A stretch of 35,792 nucleotides of DNA, from positions 1 through 35,792 of IMG/VR virus record IMGVR_UViG_3300020186_000056; one strand, 5' to 3'. Below the pieces are notes generated by a model. That model saw only the letters and a program-made list of their open reading frames with translations. It was not told where the DNA came from and ran no database searches. Positions 7,571 to 15,094 of this stretch are shown in pieces (position 1 is the stretch's first letter; the number at the start of each line of letters is the position of its first letter). The stretch is from a virus. A program made the translations under genes and the position numbers.

Positions 7571-9567
7571 TGGCTGGACTTGACCGCGACCTTGCCGCCT
7601 TTTGCCGAACCAGAACCGAGGGCAGTATCTTCGATGTGGACGCGCAGGCTTCGATCGTTGTTGGCTACGACAGCATCGCGGCGGACGTGGGCAGTTACAA
7701 CCAAGGTTCGTTGTTCCGGGCGATGGTCCAGCGAGCGCCGTTCCCGCCCCAGAGCGACGGTTCGCCCGCGATTGTGAGCCTTGCGGGTACGGCCCAACCA
7801 TCAATTGCATCGACGTCAAGGGTGTTTCACGCCAAGACTAACACGAACGGATGGGGCGGTATCGCCGCCATGACTCCCGGCTCGGCCAACACGCTCCTCA
7901 ACGCGGTTGCTCCGGTTGCGGGCGATTCCATCAACTCGAACATGCCCTGCATCGAGTTCAGTTGGGCGAACGGTGCGACACTGACGGCCTTTGAGTTGAC
8001 AGGAAGCAACAATCTGTCAACTAGCGGGGTTGTGATGATCGTCATGCCGCACATCGACAGCGATCAACTCGGACCCGCTGGCGCAGAAGTGGCGTGGGGC
8101 AATCCCTTCGACGGAAGGCGGACTACAGGCCGAATGATTTCGATGGCGAAGTCCAACGGCGCACAGCAACTTTCGCTTCGCGGAATGCGACAGGCTGACA
8201 TGGGTTCTCTGGCGATGGCTTCCCAGGACCCCGCCGTTGGCACGTTCTTTGGGTTTCAGGGATCGGTCACGCGCACCAACTGGATTTCCGCCAACACGCC
8301 ATACAACGGGGCCGTTGACCCTATTGATCTTCTCGGCGCAAATCTCGTTGTCTATCACGATGTCGACTGCGCCGACACGCCAGGCAATCCCTCCTACGCA
8401 CTCTGTAATCCGTCGGCGACGGGTTCGGCCAACGTGAATGGCAGCGGCGCCGCCCGCAACCACTGTTATCTCGGGTCTCGGTTCTTCCGCCGCAGCGAAT
8501 CTTTTAGCGTCGGCACCCCCTTTCCAACGGGCATTCACTTTACAGGCTTCGGCGCGGCAGCCATGAACATGGGCCACATGATGACCATGCTCGGAGTCGC
8601 CAAATCTGGCGGCGACGACGCTTGGAGTCCCGATCCGTGGTTCTCGTCTGCCAATGCGGGGCTGCTCTTTCAATACATGGGCGGGATGGACGAGGCAAGC
8701 GGCAACTTCCCGAGCCACTTCATTTTCTACGACGGCCACAACATCAGCGGGGCGGAAAGCACTGAACTCACAGCAGGAACGATCACGCTCGCCACTTCGT
8801 ATCGCGTCCGAGTTATCAACGCGATTAAAGCAATGGCGGTGTTAGCGGCCGCTCCGGTTCCCAAGTTTCTCTTTGTCATCGCCGCGGCACACCGGAGCGG
8901 TAAAACCACCCGCCAGACTGATGCACTTCACCGGGCCATTGACGCGGCGGCGGCGGCAACCGGAAGCAGCGTTCTTGACATCTTCATCCGCACCAACACC
9001 GCGGCCTACGACGTGGTGGGCGCTCCCACCGCAACCCCGTGGGCCGCTTACATCGGGTTCGCTTCCAAGGGCGCGTCAATCAACAGCGTGGCCGTTGCCG
9101 CTGTCACCCCCGCATCGGCAACAAAGGCCAATCCCTGTGTTGTCACCGTTACCGCCGGCCACGGCATTCCGGCTGGCGAAAAGGTACCCGTCTTCTTTCA
9201 GGGCGCGGGCGGCGGCTCTCAAAACTCGTTTCTCACTGGCCCATCACTCGCAGGGCCGCACATCGCAACGTACGTCAGTGCAACCACGTTTTCCATCAAC
9301 CTCGATACGTCGGGTTCGGCAACGGGCGCAGGGGCCGCTGGCTCGTGCTACATCGGCCCGATGTCGGGCGGACACATCGCATCGGGCGATGCAACCCGCT
9401 ACCTCCACTCCGGCAATTATGGCATCAGCATGATCGCCGACATGATTTATGACACCCTTCAAATCGCAGACGGCAAACTGCCCGTGACCCGCTTCACCGG
9501 AGCAATCGGGTACAGCATCCCCGGACTCGGCGGCGTGCCGCCCATCCGAAACCGCAACAACTTCTAA
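7570..9567 (+). CDS. Large tail protein, possible fibre/spike with SGNH-hydrolase-like C-terminus
   Basis: The 665-aa protein has AAAGGAA upstream and a TAATG start. The middle to C-terminal half has 'FIFYDGHNISG', 'KFLFVIAAAHRSGKTTRQTDALHRAID' and, near the end, 'GDATRYLHSGNYGISMIADMIYDTL'. These resemble the spread of SGNH/GDSL esterase blocks, including a terminal Asp...His pair, but the N-terminal GDS block is not evident. Inserted at about residues 500-590 is a beta module (VTAGHGIPAGEKVPVFFQG ... ISYVSATTFSINL-like) of the FCCH-like kind common in phage tail proteins. A similar module occurs in the nozzle gene. Receptor binding or glycan deacetylation is a reasonable guess. Confidence 0.55.
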   Translation: MAGLDRDLAAFCRTRTEGSIFDVDAQASIVVGYDSIAADVGSYNQGSLFRAMVQRAPFPPQSDGSPAIVSLAGTAQPSIASTSRVFHAKTNTNGWGGIAAMTPGSANTLLNAVAPVAGDSINSNMPCIEFSWANGATLTAFELTGSNNLSTSGVVMIVMPHIDSDQLGPAGAEVAWGNPFDGRRTTGRMISMAKSNGAQQLSLRGMRQADMGSLAMASQDPAVGTFFGFQGSVTRTNWISANTPYNGAVDPIDLLGANLVVYHDVDCADTPGNPSYALCNPSATGSANVNGSGAARNHCYLGSRFFRRSESFSVGTPFPTGIHFTGFGAAAMNMGHMMTMLGVAKSGGDDAWSPDPWFSSANAGLLFQYMGGMDEASGNFPSHFIFYDGHNISGAESTELTAGTITLATSYRVRVINAIKAMAVLAAAPVPKFLFVIAAAHRSGKTTRQTDALHRAIDAAAAATGSSVLDIFIRTNTAAYDVVGAPTATPWAAYIGFASKGASINSVAVAAVTPASATKANPCVVTVTAGHGIPAGEKVPVFFQGAGGGSQNSFLTGPSLAGPHIATYVSATTFSINLDTSGSATGAGAAGSCYIGPMSGGHIASGDATRYLHSGNYGISMIADMIYDTLQIADGKLPVTRFTGAIGYSIPGLGGVPPIRNRNNF

Positions 9568-9577
9568 CCCCCCACGA

Positions 9578-10159
9578 ATGACCAAACTCGAAGCCATCAA
9601 CAAGATCATGCGGCGAGCGGGGCTTCAACCGATCAGGGTTCTCGAAACCGACACGGCTTCCAACGGCGCTGAAGCGGAGCGATGCTTGGACGACGCCGAA
9701 CTGGAAATGCAGTCTCAGGGCTGGAACTACAACACCTACCGCGATGTCACGCTTTCGCCCGACGCGATGGACAACATCACGGTTCCGACCGGCACAATCA
9801 GCATCTACCCGGACAGCGAATACGGCGAATCGAAAAACTTCACCACTCAAGGCGAAAAGTTGTATGACACCGACGAAAACACGCTGCTTTTCACGGCGGA
9901 TGTTACTGTCAGGTACATTCAAAGGTGGCATTTTGACTGCATCCCGTTCCCGGTTCAGGACTACATCACGCTCGTTGCGGCCTCACGCTTCAATGAGAAA
10001 CGCGGCACTTCCAGACTTCAAAGCGGCATCGACACAACCGCGGCGGTTGCCCGCGTGAGGGCGATGCAATACAACAACAAGCAGGCAGGGACAAACGTTC
10101 TCAATACCGCTCATTCTCGACGATTCAGGGGTGAACGCGGCGAGGTTTCTTCGCCATGA
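9578..10159 (+). CDS. Tail tubular protein A, T7 gp11-like
   Basis: The 193-aa protein starts MTKLEAINKIMRRAGLQPI and has 'AERCLDDAELEMQSQGWNYNTYRDVTLSPDAMDNITVPTG', 'GEKLYDTDENTLLF' and 'PFPVQDYITLVAASRF'. These are the conserved blocks of the T7 gp11 family (about 196 aa in T7). It forms the adaptor ring between portal and nozzle. The start follows a short spacer after the previous stop, and its end overlaps the next gene (ATGA). Confidence 0.95.
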   Translation: MTKLEAINKIMRRAGLQPIRVLETDTASNGAEAERCLDDAELEMQSQGWNYNTYRDVTLSPDAMDNITVPTGTISIYPDSEYGESKNFTTQGEKLYDTDENTLLFTADVTVRYIQRWHFDCIPFPVQDYITLVAASRFNEKRGTSRLQSGIDTTAAVARVRAMQYNNKQAGTNVLNTAHSRRFRGERGEVSSP

Positions 10160-10470
10160 GTTGCGGGGCCGGCACAATCGCAAAGTTGGACGCGGGATGC
10201 TCGGGCCAAATCGTCCACCTCGATTGTTGCCCGCCGATCCCACAGCAAGAACAGGAACTTGTACGCCGGTGGAAGCAGGTTCGAGGCGGGCGATTCAGCA
10301 CCATTCCCATCCCGTTCGGCGTTGCAAACTTTTCAACCATCCCGCTCGTGGGTGTCATTGGTCCACCGGCGCCGGGCGGGGGCACCACGTTCACCGTCAA
10401 CCCGTTCATCATTCCACCAAACCCGCCGCCAAATCCCGACGGGCGGGCAGGTCAACTCACCGAGCACTAA
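10156..10470 (+). CDS. Small proline-rich protein in the tail operon
   Basis: This 104-aa protein is coupled to tail tubular A by ATGA. The N-terminal 25 residues hold four cysteines (C3, C15, C24, C25). Then come an amphipathic stretch (QQEQELVRRWKQVRGGRFSTIPIPFG) and a Gly/Pro-rich C-terminus (PPAPGGGTTF, PPNPPPNPDG). No TM is seen. It may be a short tail or nozzle accessory, but no family is recognised. The competing reading frame across the same DNA lacks sensible composition until the next real start at 10485. Confidence 0.65.
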   Translation: MSCGAGTIAKLDAGCSGQIVHLDCCPPIPQQEQELVRRWKQVRGGRFSTIPIPFGVANFSTIPLVGVIGPPAPGGGTTFTVNPFIIPPNPPPNPDGRAGQLTEH

Positions 10471-10484
10471 AGGAAAACCACATC

Positions 10485-10937
10485 ATGGCAGGTAGAAAAT
10501 TCACCGTCAAGTCGGGCGCTGTCGCTATCGGTGCATCGATAACGAAAACCATTCTCGCCGTCACCGCGCCATCAACCCACGGCATCATTCTCACGAGCAT
10601 GGAAGTGTCTTTTGAACTTGCCGCGGCCACAGACAGGGGGTACACCGTTGAATACGTGACGTGGACCACGGATGGAACCGGAACCGCGGTGACGGCCGAC
10701 AACGCAGATCGCCAGGACGACGGTTCGCCAACCCTCACTGCCAAGAAAAACTACACGGTAGAGCCAACGATCGGAGAGATCGTCATTCGCTCTGGCTATG
10801 TCGTCGGCGATAAGGGCAACGACAGTTTCCCCGGCGGGTTGCGAATCAAGGCGAGCGAAACCTTTGGTGTTCGCATCATCGCGCCGGGGACTCCCGCAGG
10901 CAACAACGTCCGCGTCACCTTTGGAGGCGATGAATAA
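10485..10937 (+). CDS. Beta-rich structural protein in the tail operon
   Basis: AAAGGAAAA at 10469-10477 precedes ATG 10485; a longer in-frame ORF from 10131 is a shadow of the preceding gene. The 150-aa product (MAGRKFTVKSGAVAIGASITKTILAVTAPSTHGIILTSMEVSF-like start) alternates short hydrophobic strands with Gly/Thr turns, as in small phage tail or head beta-sandwich proteins. It ends in GGDE and overlaps the next ATG (TAATG). The role is inferred only from composition and place. Confidence 0.7.
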   Translation: MAGRKFTVKSGAVAIGASITKTILAVTAPSTHGIILTSMEVSFELAAATDRGYTVEYVTWTTDGTGTAVTADNADRQDDGSPTLTAKKNYTVEPTIGEIVIRSGYVVGDKGNDSFPGGLRIKASETFGVRIIAPGTPAGNNVRVTFGGDE

Positions 10938-11539
10938 TGGCGACTCTCGGACTCACAAAACTCGGGGCGGTCAATCGGATGTTCTGGTGGGTGAACCAGT
11001 TCTCAGTGAGCGCCCTTGACACGGGCGGCACAAGCGATGCGGCAAAGATGGAAGAGTTCCTTGACCAGATCACGCTCAACACTCTCGCCCAGGGCCTCGC
11101 GTTCAACACCCAGCGGTGCAAGAGTTACACCCCGGCGGGTTCACCATACAAAATCACGCTCGCGTCAACCGTGCTTGCGGTTCGCGGGGCGGGCAACTGC
11201 GCCCACCGCCAGTTTGACGCTATCAGCGGTTTCGCCTTTGACATCGACCGATATTCCAACGAGTATCCCGATGCAACGGTCGTGATGCTGGACGTGATGA
11301 GCAACGTCGCCGCGTGGGATGACATTCCACCCGCAGCGAAAGAATACATCGCGTGGTGCGCGGCCCGCGGCTATCAACAGTGCAACAAGGGTTCGCCTCA
11401 GCACGACGAATGGCTCAGGCAACACTGCGAGAACGCATCACGGGCGGCGCGTCCGATCCGTGTTCTCCCCGGCGATGAACCGATGGGTGTTCAGCCTTAC
11501 GTTCCCGGCTCGCCGCCGCAGCAGCAGCAACAGCGATGA
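10937..11539 (+). CDS. Tail-operon protein with polyglutamine end
   Basis: The 200-aa protein starts in a TAATG overlap. It has a folded N-terminal 130 residues (FWWVNQFSVSALDTGGTSDAAKMEEFLDQITL..., 'AAKEYIAWCAARGYQQCNKG') and a Pro/Gln tail ending PPQQQQQR encoded by repeated CAG/CAA codons. It is comparable in size to tail tubular A, but no gp11 signature is seen. It is coupled to the nozzle gene by ATGA, so it may be a nozzle or adaptor accessory. The family is unknown to me. Confidence 0.65.
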   Translation: MATLGLTKLGAVNRMFWWVNQFSVSALDTGGTSDAAKMEEFLDQITLNTLAQGLAFNTQRCKSYTPAGSPYKITLASTVLAVRGAGNCAHRQFDAISGFAFDIDRYSNEYPDATVVMLDVMSNVAAWDDIPPAAKEYIAWCAARGYQQCNKGSPQHDEWLRQHCENASRAARPIRVLPGDEPMGVQPYVPGSPPQQQQQR

Positions 11540-13971
11540 ACACCGTAAACGACCGCGAGGTTCGGGTTTCCGTCCCGATGCTCTTTACCGGGATCAGCCA
11601 GCAGCCCGCCAACGTCCGACTCGCGTCACAGGTCCAGGACGCGAGCAACGTGGACTTCACCGTTGAGCACGGGGCAACCAAGCGGCCCTACACCAAGTTC
11701 TATCACAAGTTGAACCCGGCCCCGACCTCGGGCCGCGATGTTCGGCTCCACTCAATCGAACGCGATGAGAACGAGCGATATGTCATCGCCTATGGCGACG
11801 GCAACTTGCGGGTCTTTCAGGAAATGGGTGTTCAGCCCCCGGTTGTGATCGAGGCGGTTGTCACGACCAGCGCCAACGCTCAGACCTACCTCTCGGTGGT
11901 TGACGGCAAATCCATCGTGCTTGTGACGGTGAACGATTACACGTTCGTCATCAACACGACCGTTGCCACGGGCGTTACGACTTCCGCCGACTACCCGCTC
12001 ACCGCGACGTGGGACACCTTCGTGCGGATGACATCGCTCGCCCCGGTCGAAGATACCTATCACCGCACGCTCGGGGATTCGGAGGCGGCCAAGGCGGGCT
12101 ATTACAAGTATCACGCGGGTACACAGACTCCGGGCGTGCTTGTCACCCGCACCTCAGCCACCAAGCAGTATTCGACTCCCACGGGCCACTACGACGATCC
12201 AGCCCGCAACCCCGGCGGGTTTAGGATCGGTTTCCAGCGGCTTGCGATGGTCATTGCGGGGGGCACACTCGCCGTCTCGGGCACAAACTTCACGCTCACC
12301 AAGGTTGCGGCATTCACGGCCTACACCTTTGTTTTCGGCGACATGATTTATGTGCCAACCGGCACGGGTGTCACGGCGGGATGGGCGAAGATCATCTCGC
12401 GTGACTCAGCCGACCAACTCACCATCCAGGCAAGAGGGACAACGATTCTCGCGGCGTGCACCGATGCAACCACCGATGGGATCGGCGTTGAATACGACGT
12501 TGAAATCAATCTTGACCCCGCGGTGAACGCGACTCCCGCGGATATGTTCGGTGTCGCCGCGGCGTTTCAGGCCGCACTCCAAAAGGCCGGGTGTGCCGAT
12601 GGACTGATCGCGTGGACCACGGCCAAGCATCCAATCACCGGCACGGACGGCGGATACTTCCAGATCACCAGTCCCTACAAGGGGACCGATTCGGTTATCA
12701 AGAATATTTCAACGCCCGGAACGGCCATCTATGACTACACGGTTTTTGACGGTGCTCTGACCCCGTTCCTGTTCAGTGCGATCACGAGCAACACCGCAGG
12801 CACCGGCGGCAACCCGACCACACAGCAATCGGTGGGCCTTCGTTGGACCCGTGTTCCCGCCCCACTCCAATCGCAGGCCATCCCCGATGCGACCAAGATG
12901 CCGGTTCAGTTGGTCCGCAACTACGACGCGGTGTATCCGCCATTGACGATCAGCGGATGGACAGCGGCCAATCCCACCCAAGGCACGACCGCGGCCACCC
13001 ACGGATTCACCGATGGCCAAACAGTGGTCGTTGCGGGCGCGACGGGCGGCTCGCCAGGCACGATCAACGCAAGCCATATCGTCACCGTCACGGGCGCAAC
13101 CACCTTCACCGTTCCCGTGAACCTTTCGGGTGGAGCAGCGACGGGCGGCACGGTCTACGGGCGGGCCGGATTCACCTGTTCAACGATCACCTGGAACACG
13201 AGGCTCAGTGGAAACGAACTCACGAACAAGGCAGCTAAGCCCTTCACCGATGGTTTGACAATCACCGATGCGGTTGTGATTCAGGACCGCCTTGTGCTGG
13301 CCCTCGGCCAATACCTTGTGTTCTCGCAGAGCGGCGACCTCTTCGACTTCTACAACGAGGATGCGTTCAACATCGTCGATTCGGACCCGATCATCGCGCC
13401 ACTCGCGGCGAACCAGGTTGTGAACGTCAAGTTCATGGTGCCTTACCGCCAGTCGATTCTTGTGTTCACCTTCAACGGCGAACATTTCGATATTTCGTGG
13501 GATTCGGAACTCACCGCGACAAAGATTCGCGTCACGCCCGCGATCAAGTCTCAAACGTGGTCAACCCGGCCCGTGCGCGGTGATGATCGAATCTATTACA
13601 ACTCGGAGCGTGGAAGCTACGCCGAAGTCAACGAGTACCACTACGACGATTTAAGCACGCAGAACGTAGCGTTCCCGATCACGACCCACTGCCCGACGTT
13701 CGTTCCCCTGATGATCCGAACCATGTGCGTTGTCCGCACAGAGGGCGTGCTGCTTTTGCTCCCCGACGACAGCACGAAAATCTACTGCTACCGCTGGCAC
13801 TACTCGGGGAATCAGAAGGATCAATCGGCGTGGACCAAGTACGCTTTCGACACGAATTATCGAATCAGCGGCATGGCCCCCATCCGCAACTCGGTGTACC
13901 TGCTTGTGCAGGACGCTTCGCAGTGGACTATTGAGGCGATGGTCTATGAAGTGCCGGGAGACACCTTCTAA
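11536..13971 (+). CDS. Tail tubular protein B (nozzle), N-terminal main part, T7 gp12-like
   Basis: The 811-aa protein starts MNTVNDREVRVSVPMLFTGISQQPANVRLASQ, then 'NVDFTVEHGATKRPYTKF', the hallmark opening of the T7 gp12 family that makes the tail nozzle. Later blocks include 'GLRWTRVPAPLQ', 'LTITDAVVIQDRLVLALGQYLVFSQSGDLFDFYNED' and 'QSILVFTFNGEHFDISWDSELTATKIRVTPAI'. Near residues 470-545 is an inserted beta module ('THGFTDGQTVVVAGATGG ... ATTFTVPVNL') of FCCH-like type. It ends at VPGDTF, and the part that normally follows in gp12 is encoded by the next gene in another frame. Confidence 0.9.
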   Translation: MNTVNDREVRVSVPMLFTGISQQPANVRLASQVQDASNVDFTVEHGATKRPYTKFYHKLNPAPTSGRDVRLHSIERDENERYVIAYGDGNLRVFQEMGVQPPVVIEAVVTTSANAQTYLSVVDGKSIVLVTVNDYTFVINTTVATGVTTSADYPLTATWDTFVRMTSLAPVEDTYHRTLGDSEAAKAGYYKYHAGTQTPGVLVTRTSATKQYSTPTGHYDDPARNPGGFRIGFQRLAMVIAGGTLAVSGTNFTLTKVAAFTAYTFVFGDMIYVPTGTGVTAGWAKIISRDSADQLTIQARGTTILAACTDATTDGIGVEYDVEINLDPAVNATPADMFGVAAAFQAALQKAGCADGLIAWTTAKHPITGTDGGYFQITSPYKGTDSVIKNISTPGTAIYDYTVFDGALTPFLFSAITSNTAGTGGNPTTQQSVGLRWTRVPAPLQSQAIPDATKMPVQLVRNYDAVYPPLTISGWTAANPTQGTTAATHGFTDGQTVVVAGATGGSPGTINASHIVTVTGATTFTVPVNLSGGAATGGTVYGRAGFTCSTITWNTRLSGNELTNKAAKPFTDGLTITDAVVIQDRLVLALGQYLVFSQSGDLFDFYNEDAFNIVDSDPIIAPLAANQVVNVKFMVPYRQSILVFTFNGEHFDISWDSELTATKIRVTPAIKSQTWSTRPVRGDDRIYYNSERGSYAEVNEYHYDDLSTQNVAFPITTHCPTFVPLMIRTMCVVRTEGVLLLLPDDSTKIYCYRWHYSGNQKDQSAWTKYAFDTNYRISGMAPIRNSVYLLVQDASQWTIEAMVYEVPGDTF

Positions 13972-14540
13972 TGGCAACGTCTCAATACATGATTCACCTT
14001 GACCGCAGGGTGGAACTGACCGGAGTATTCGCGGCGGGCGTGACAACGTGGACGCTTCCATTCACCGACACGACCATCAACTGCATCGTGCCGGAGTTCA
14101 CGGCCAACGCCGCGGTTGACGGTGTGCCCGTCACCCCCACCACTTCGCCGGGCGCGACCATCACAAAGACAGGCAACTACTCGGGCGGGGTATGCACCTT
14201 GGGCCGGACCTATCAGGCCCAGATGGAACTCTCCCGCCCATACATCCGCGATCAGCAGGGCCAAACCGTGATCGGGCCGCGCCTATTGGTCCGCACGATT
14301 CAGGTGTTCTACCGCAGGGCGGGCGCGTTCTCGGTTCGCCTTGACCGCGTTTCACCCGTCGTCGATATTTCACGCACGTTCGTCCCGGCATCCGGGCTTG
14401 TGACGAACAACGACATTTTCCAGGTCTATTTGCCCGGCAACCCCGACAGAGAAAAGTGGTTCATTGAAGACACAGGACCAAAGCCCATGATCGTCACATC
14501 ACTGGTTTGGATTGGCGATGTCGGCGATGTTCAAAGATAA
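13971..14540 (+). CDS. Nozzle C-terminal part encoded as a separate, coupled gene
   Basis: The 189-aa product begins MATSQYMIHLDRRVEL and contains 'GVTTWTLPFTDT', 'LGRTYQAQMELSRPYIRDQQGQTVIGPRLLVRTIQVFYRRAGAFSVRLDRV'. This looks like the C-terminal beta domain that usually ends tail tubular protein B in podoviruses. The start lies inside the stop of the previous gene (TAATG; GGGAG at 13955-13959), so reinitiation could give matched amounts. Either a natural split or a sequencing frameshift could explain it; the perfect start and SD favour a natural split. Confidence 0.75.
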   Translation: MATSQYMIHLDRRVELTGVFAAGVTTWTLPFTDTTINCIVPEFTANAAVDGVPVTPTTSPGATITKTGNYSGGVCTLGRTYQAQMELSRPYIRDQQGQTVIGPRLLVRTIQVFYRRAGAFSVRLDRVSPVVDISRTFVPASGLVTNNDIFQVYLPGNPDREKWFIEDTGPKPMIVTSLVWIGDVGDVQR

Positions 14541-14542
14541 AC

Positions 14543-15094
14543 ATGGGTCAACTCGCACTCCCGCTCGCCATTGCAGCCTTCAGCGCCACCGCAACCTACG
14601 CACAGGCCAGCAGCCAGAACAAGGCCATCCGCAAGTCGGCGGCATCAGCGCGGCTCGCCGGATCGATCCAGACGCGACAGGTGAACGACTCGGCCTCATT
14701 GGAACGAACCAAGCGCCAGAATGAAGCAGAGCGAATTAGGGGGCGGTTGCGGGTTGCGGCGGCGGCGGCTGGACTCGGCATCGACGGGGGCAGTTACGGC
14801 GACTTGCTCAACCAGGCCAACTACGACGCGGCACTCAATCAGACCATCCTTGAACGCAACCGCCAGAACGAAGTGGCGAGAATCCAATCAGGCACCGCGT
14901 CGAACCTTGCTCAACTGGCGGGCCATTTGCAGAACCTTGTTCTTGCCAGCGTCACGGGGGGTATGCAAGGGTTCTCAACCGGGATGCAGATCGGAAGCGC
15001 GGTTCCACCAAGCGGAGGCGGCGGCGGCGGACCAAACATCGGCGGGGCGGGCGGCTATCCCTCATACGGCAATCAAACGTGGAGAAATACGTGA
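14543..15094 (+). CDS. Internal virion protein, T7 gp14-like
   Basis: The 183-aa protein starts at ATG 14543, two bases after the previous stop; a longer in-frame start overlapping that gene is not needed. The first 20 residues are hydrophobic (LALPLAIAAFSATATYAQA). A long helical part follows, with many Arg/Gln/Asn (RQNEAERIRGRLRVAAAAAGLGIDGGSYGDLLNQANYDAALNQT...), and a Gly-rich C-terminus. This matches the plan of T7 gp14 (196 aa), which is ejected with DNA and helps form the trans-envelope channel. The gene lies just before gp15- and gp16-like genes, as in T7. Confidence 0.8.
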   Translation: MGQLALPLAIAAFSATATYAQASSQNKAIRKSAASARLAGSIQTRQVNDSASLERTKRQNEAERIRGRLRVAAAAAGLGIDGGSYGDLLNQANYDAALNQTILERNRQNEVARIQSGTASNLAQLAGHLQNLVLASVTGGMQGFSTGMQIGSAVPPSGGGGGGPNIGGAGGYPSYGNQTWRNT

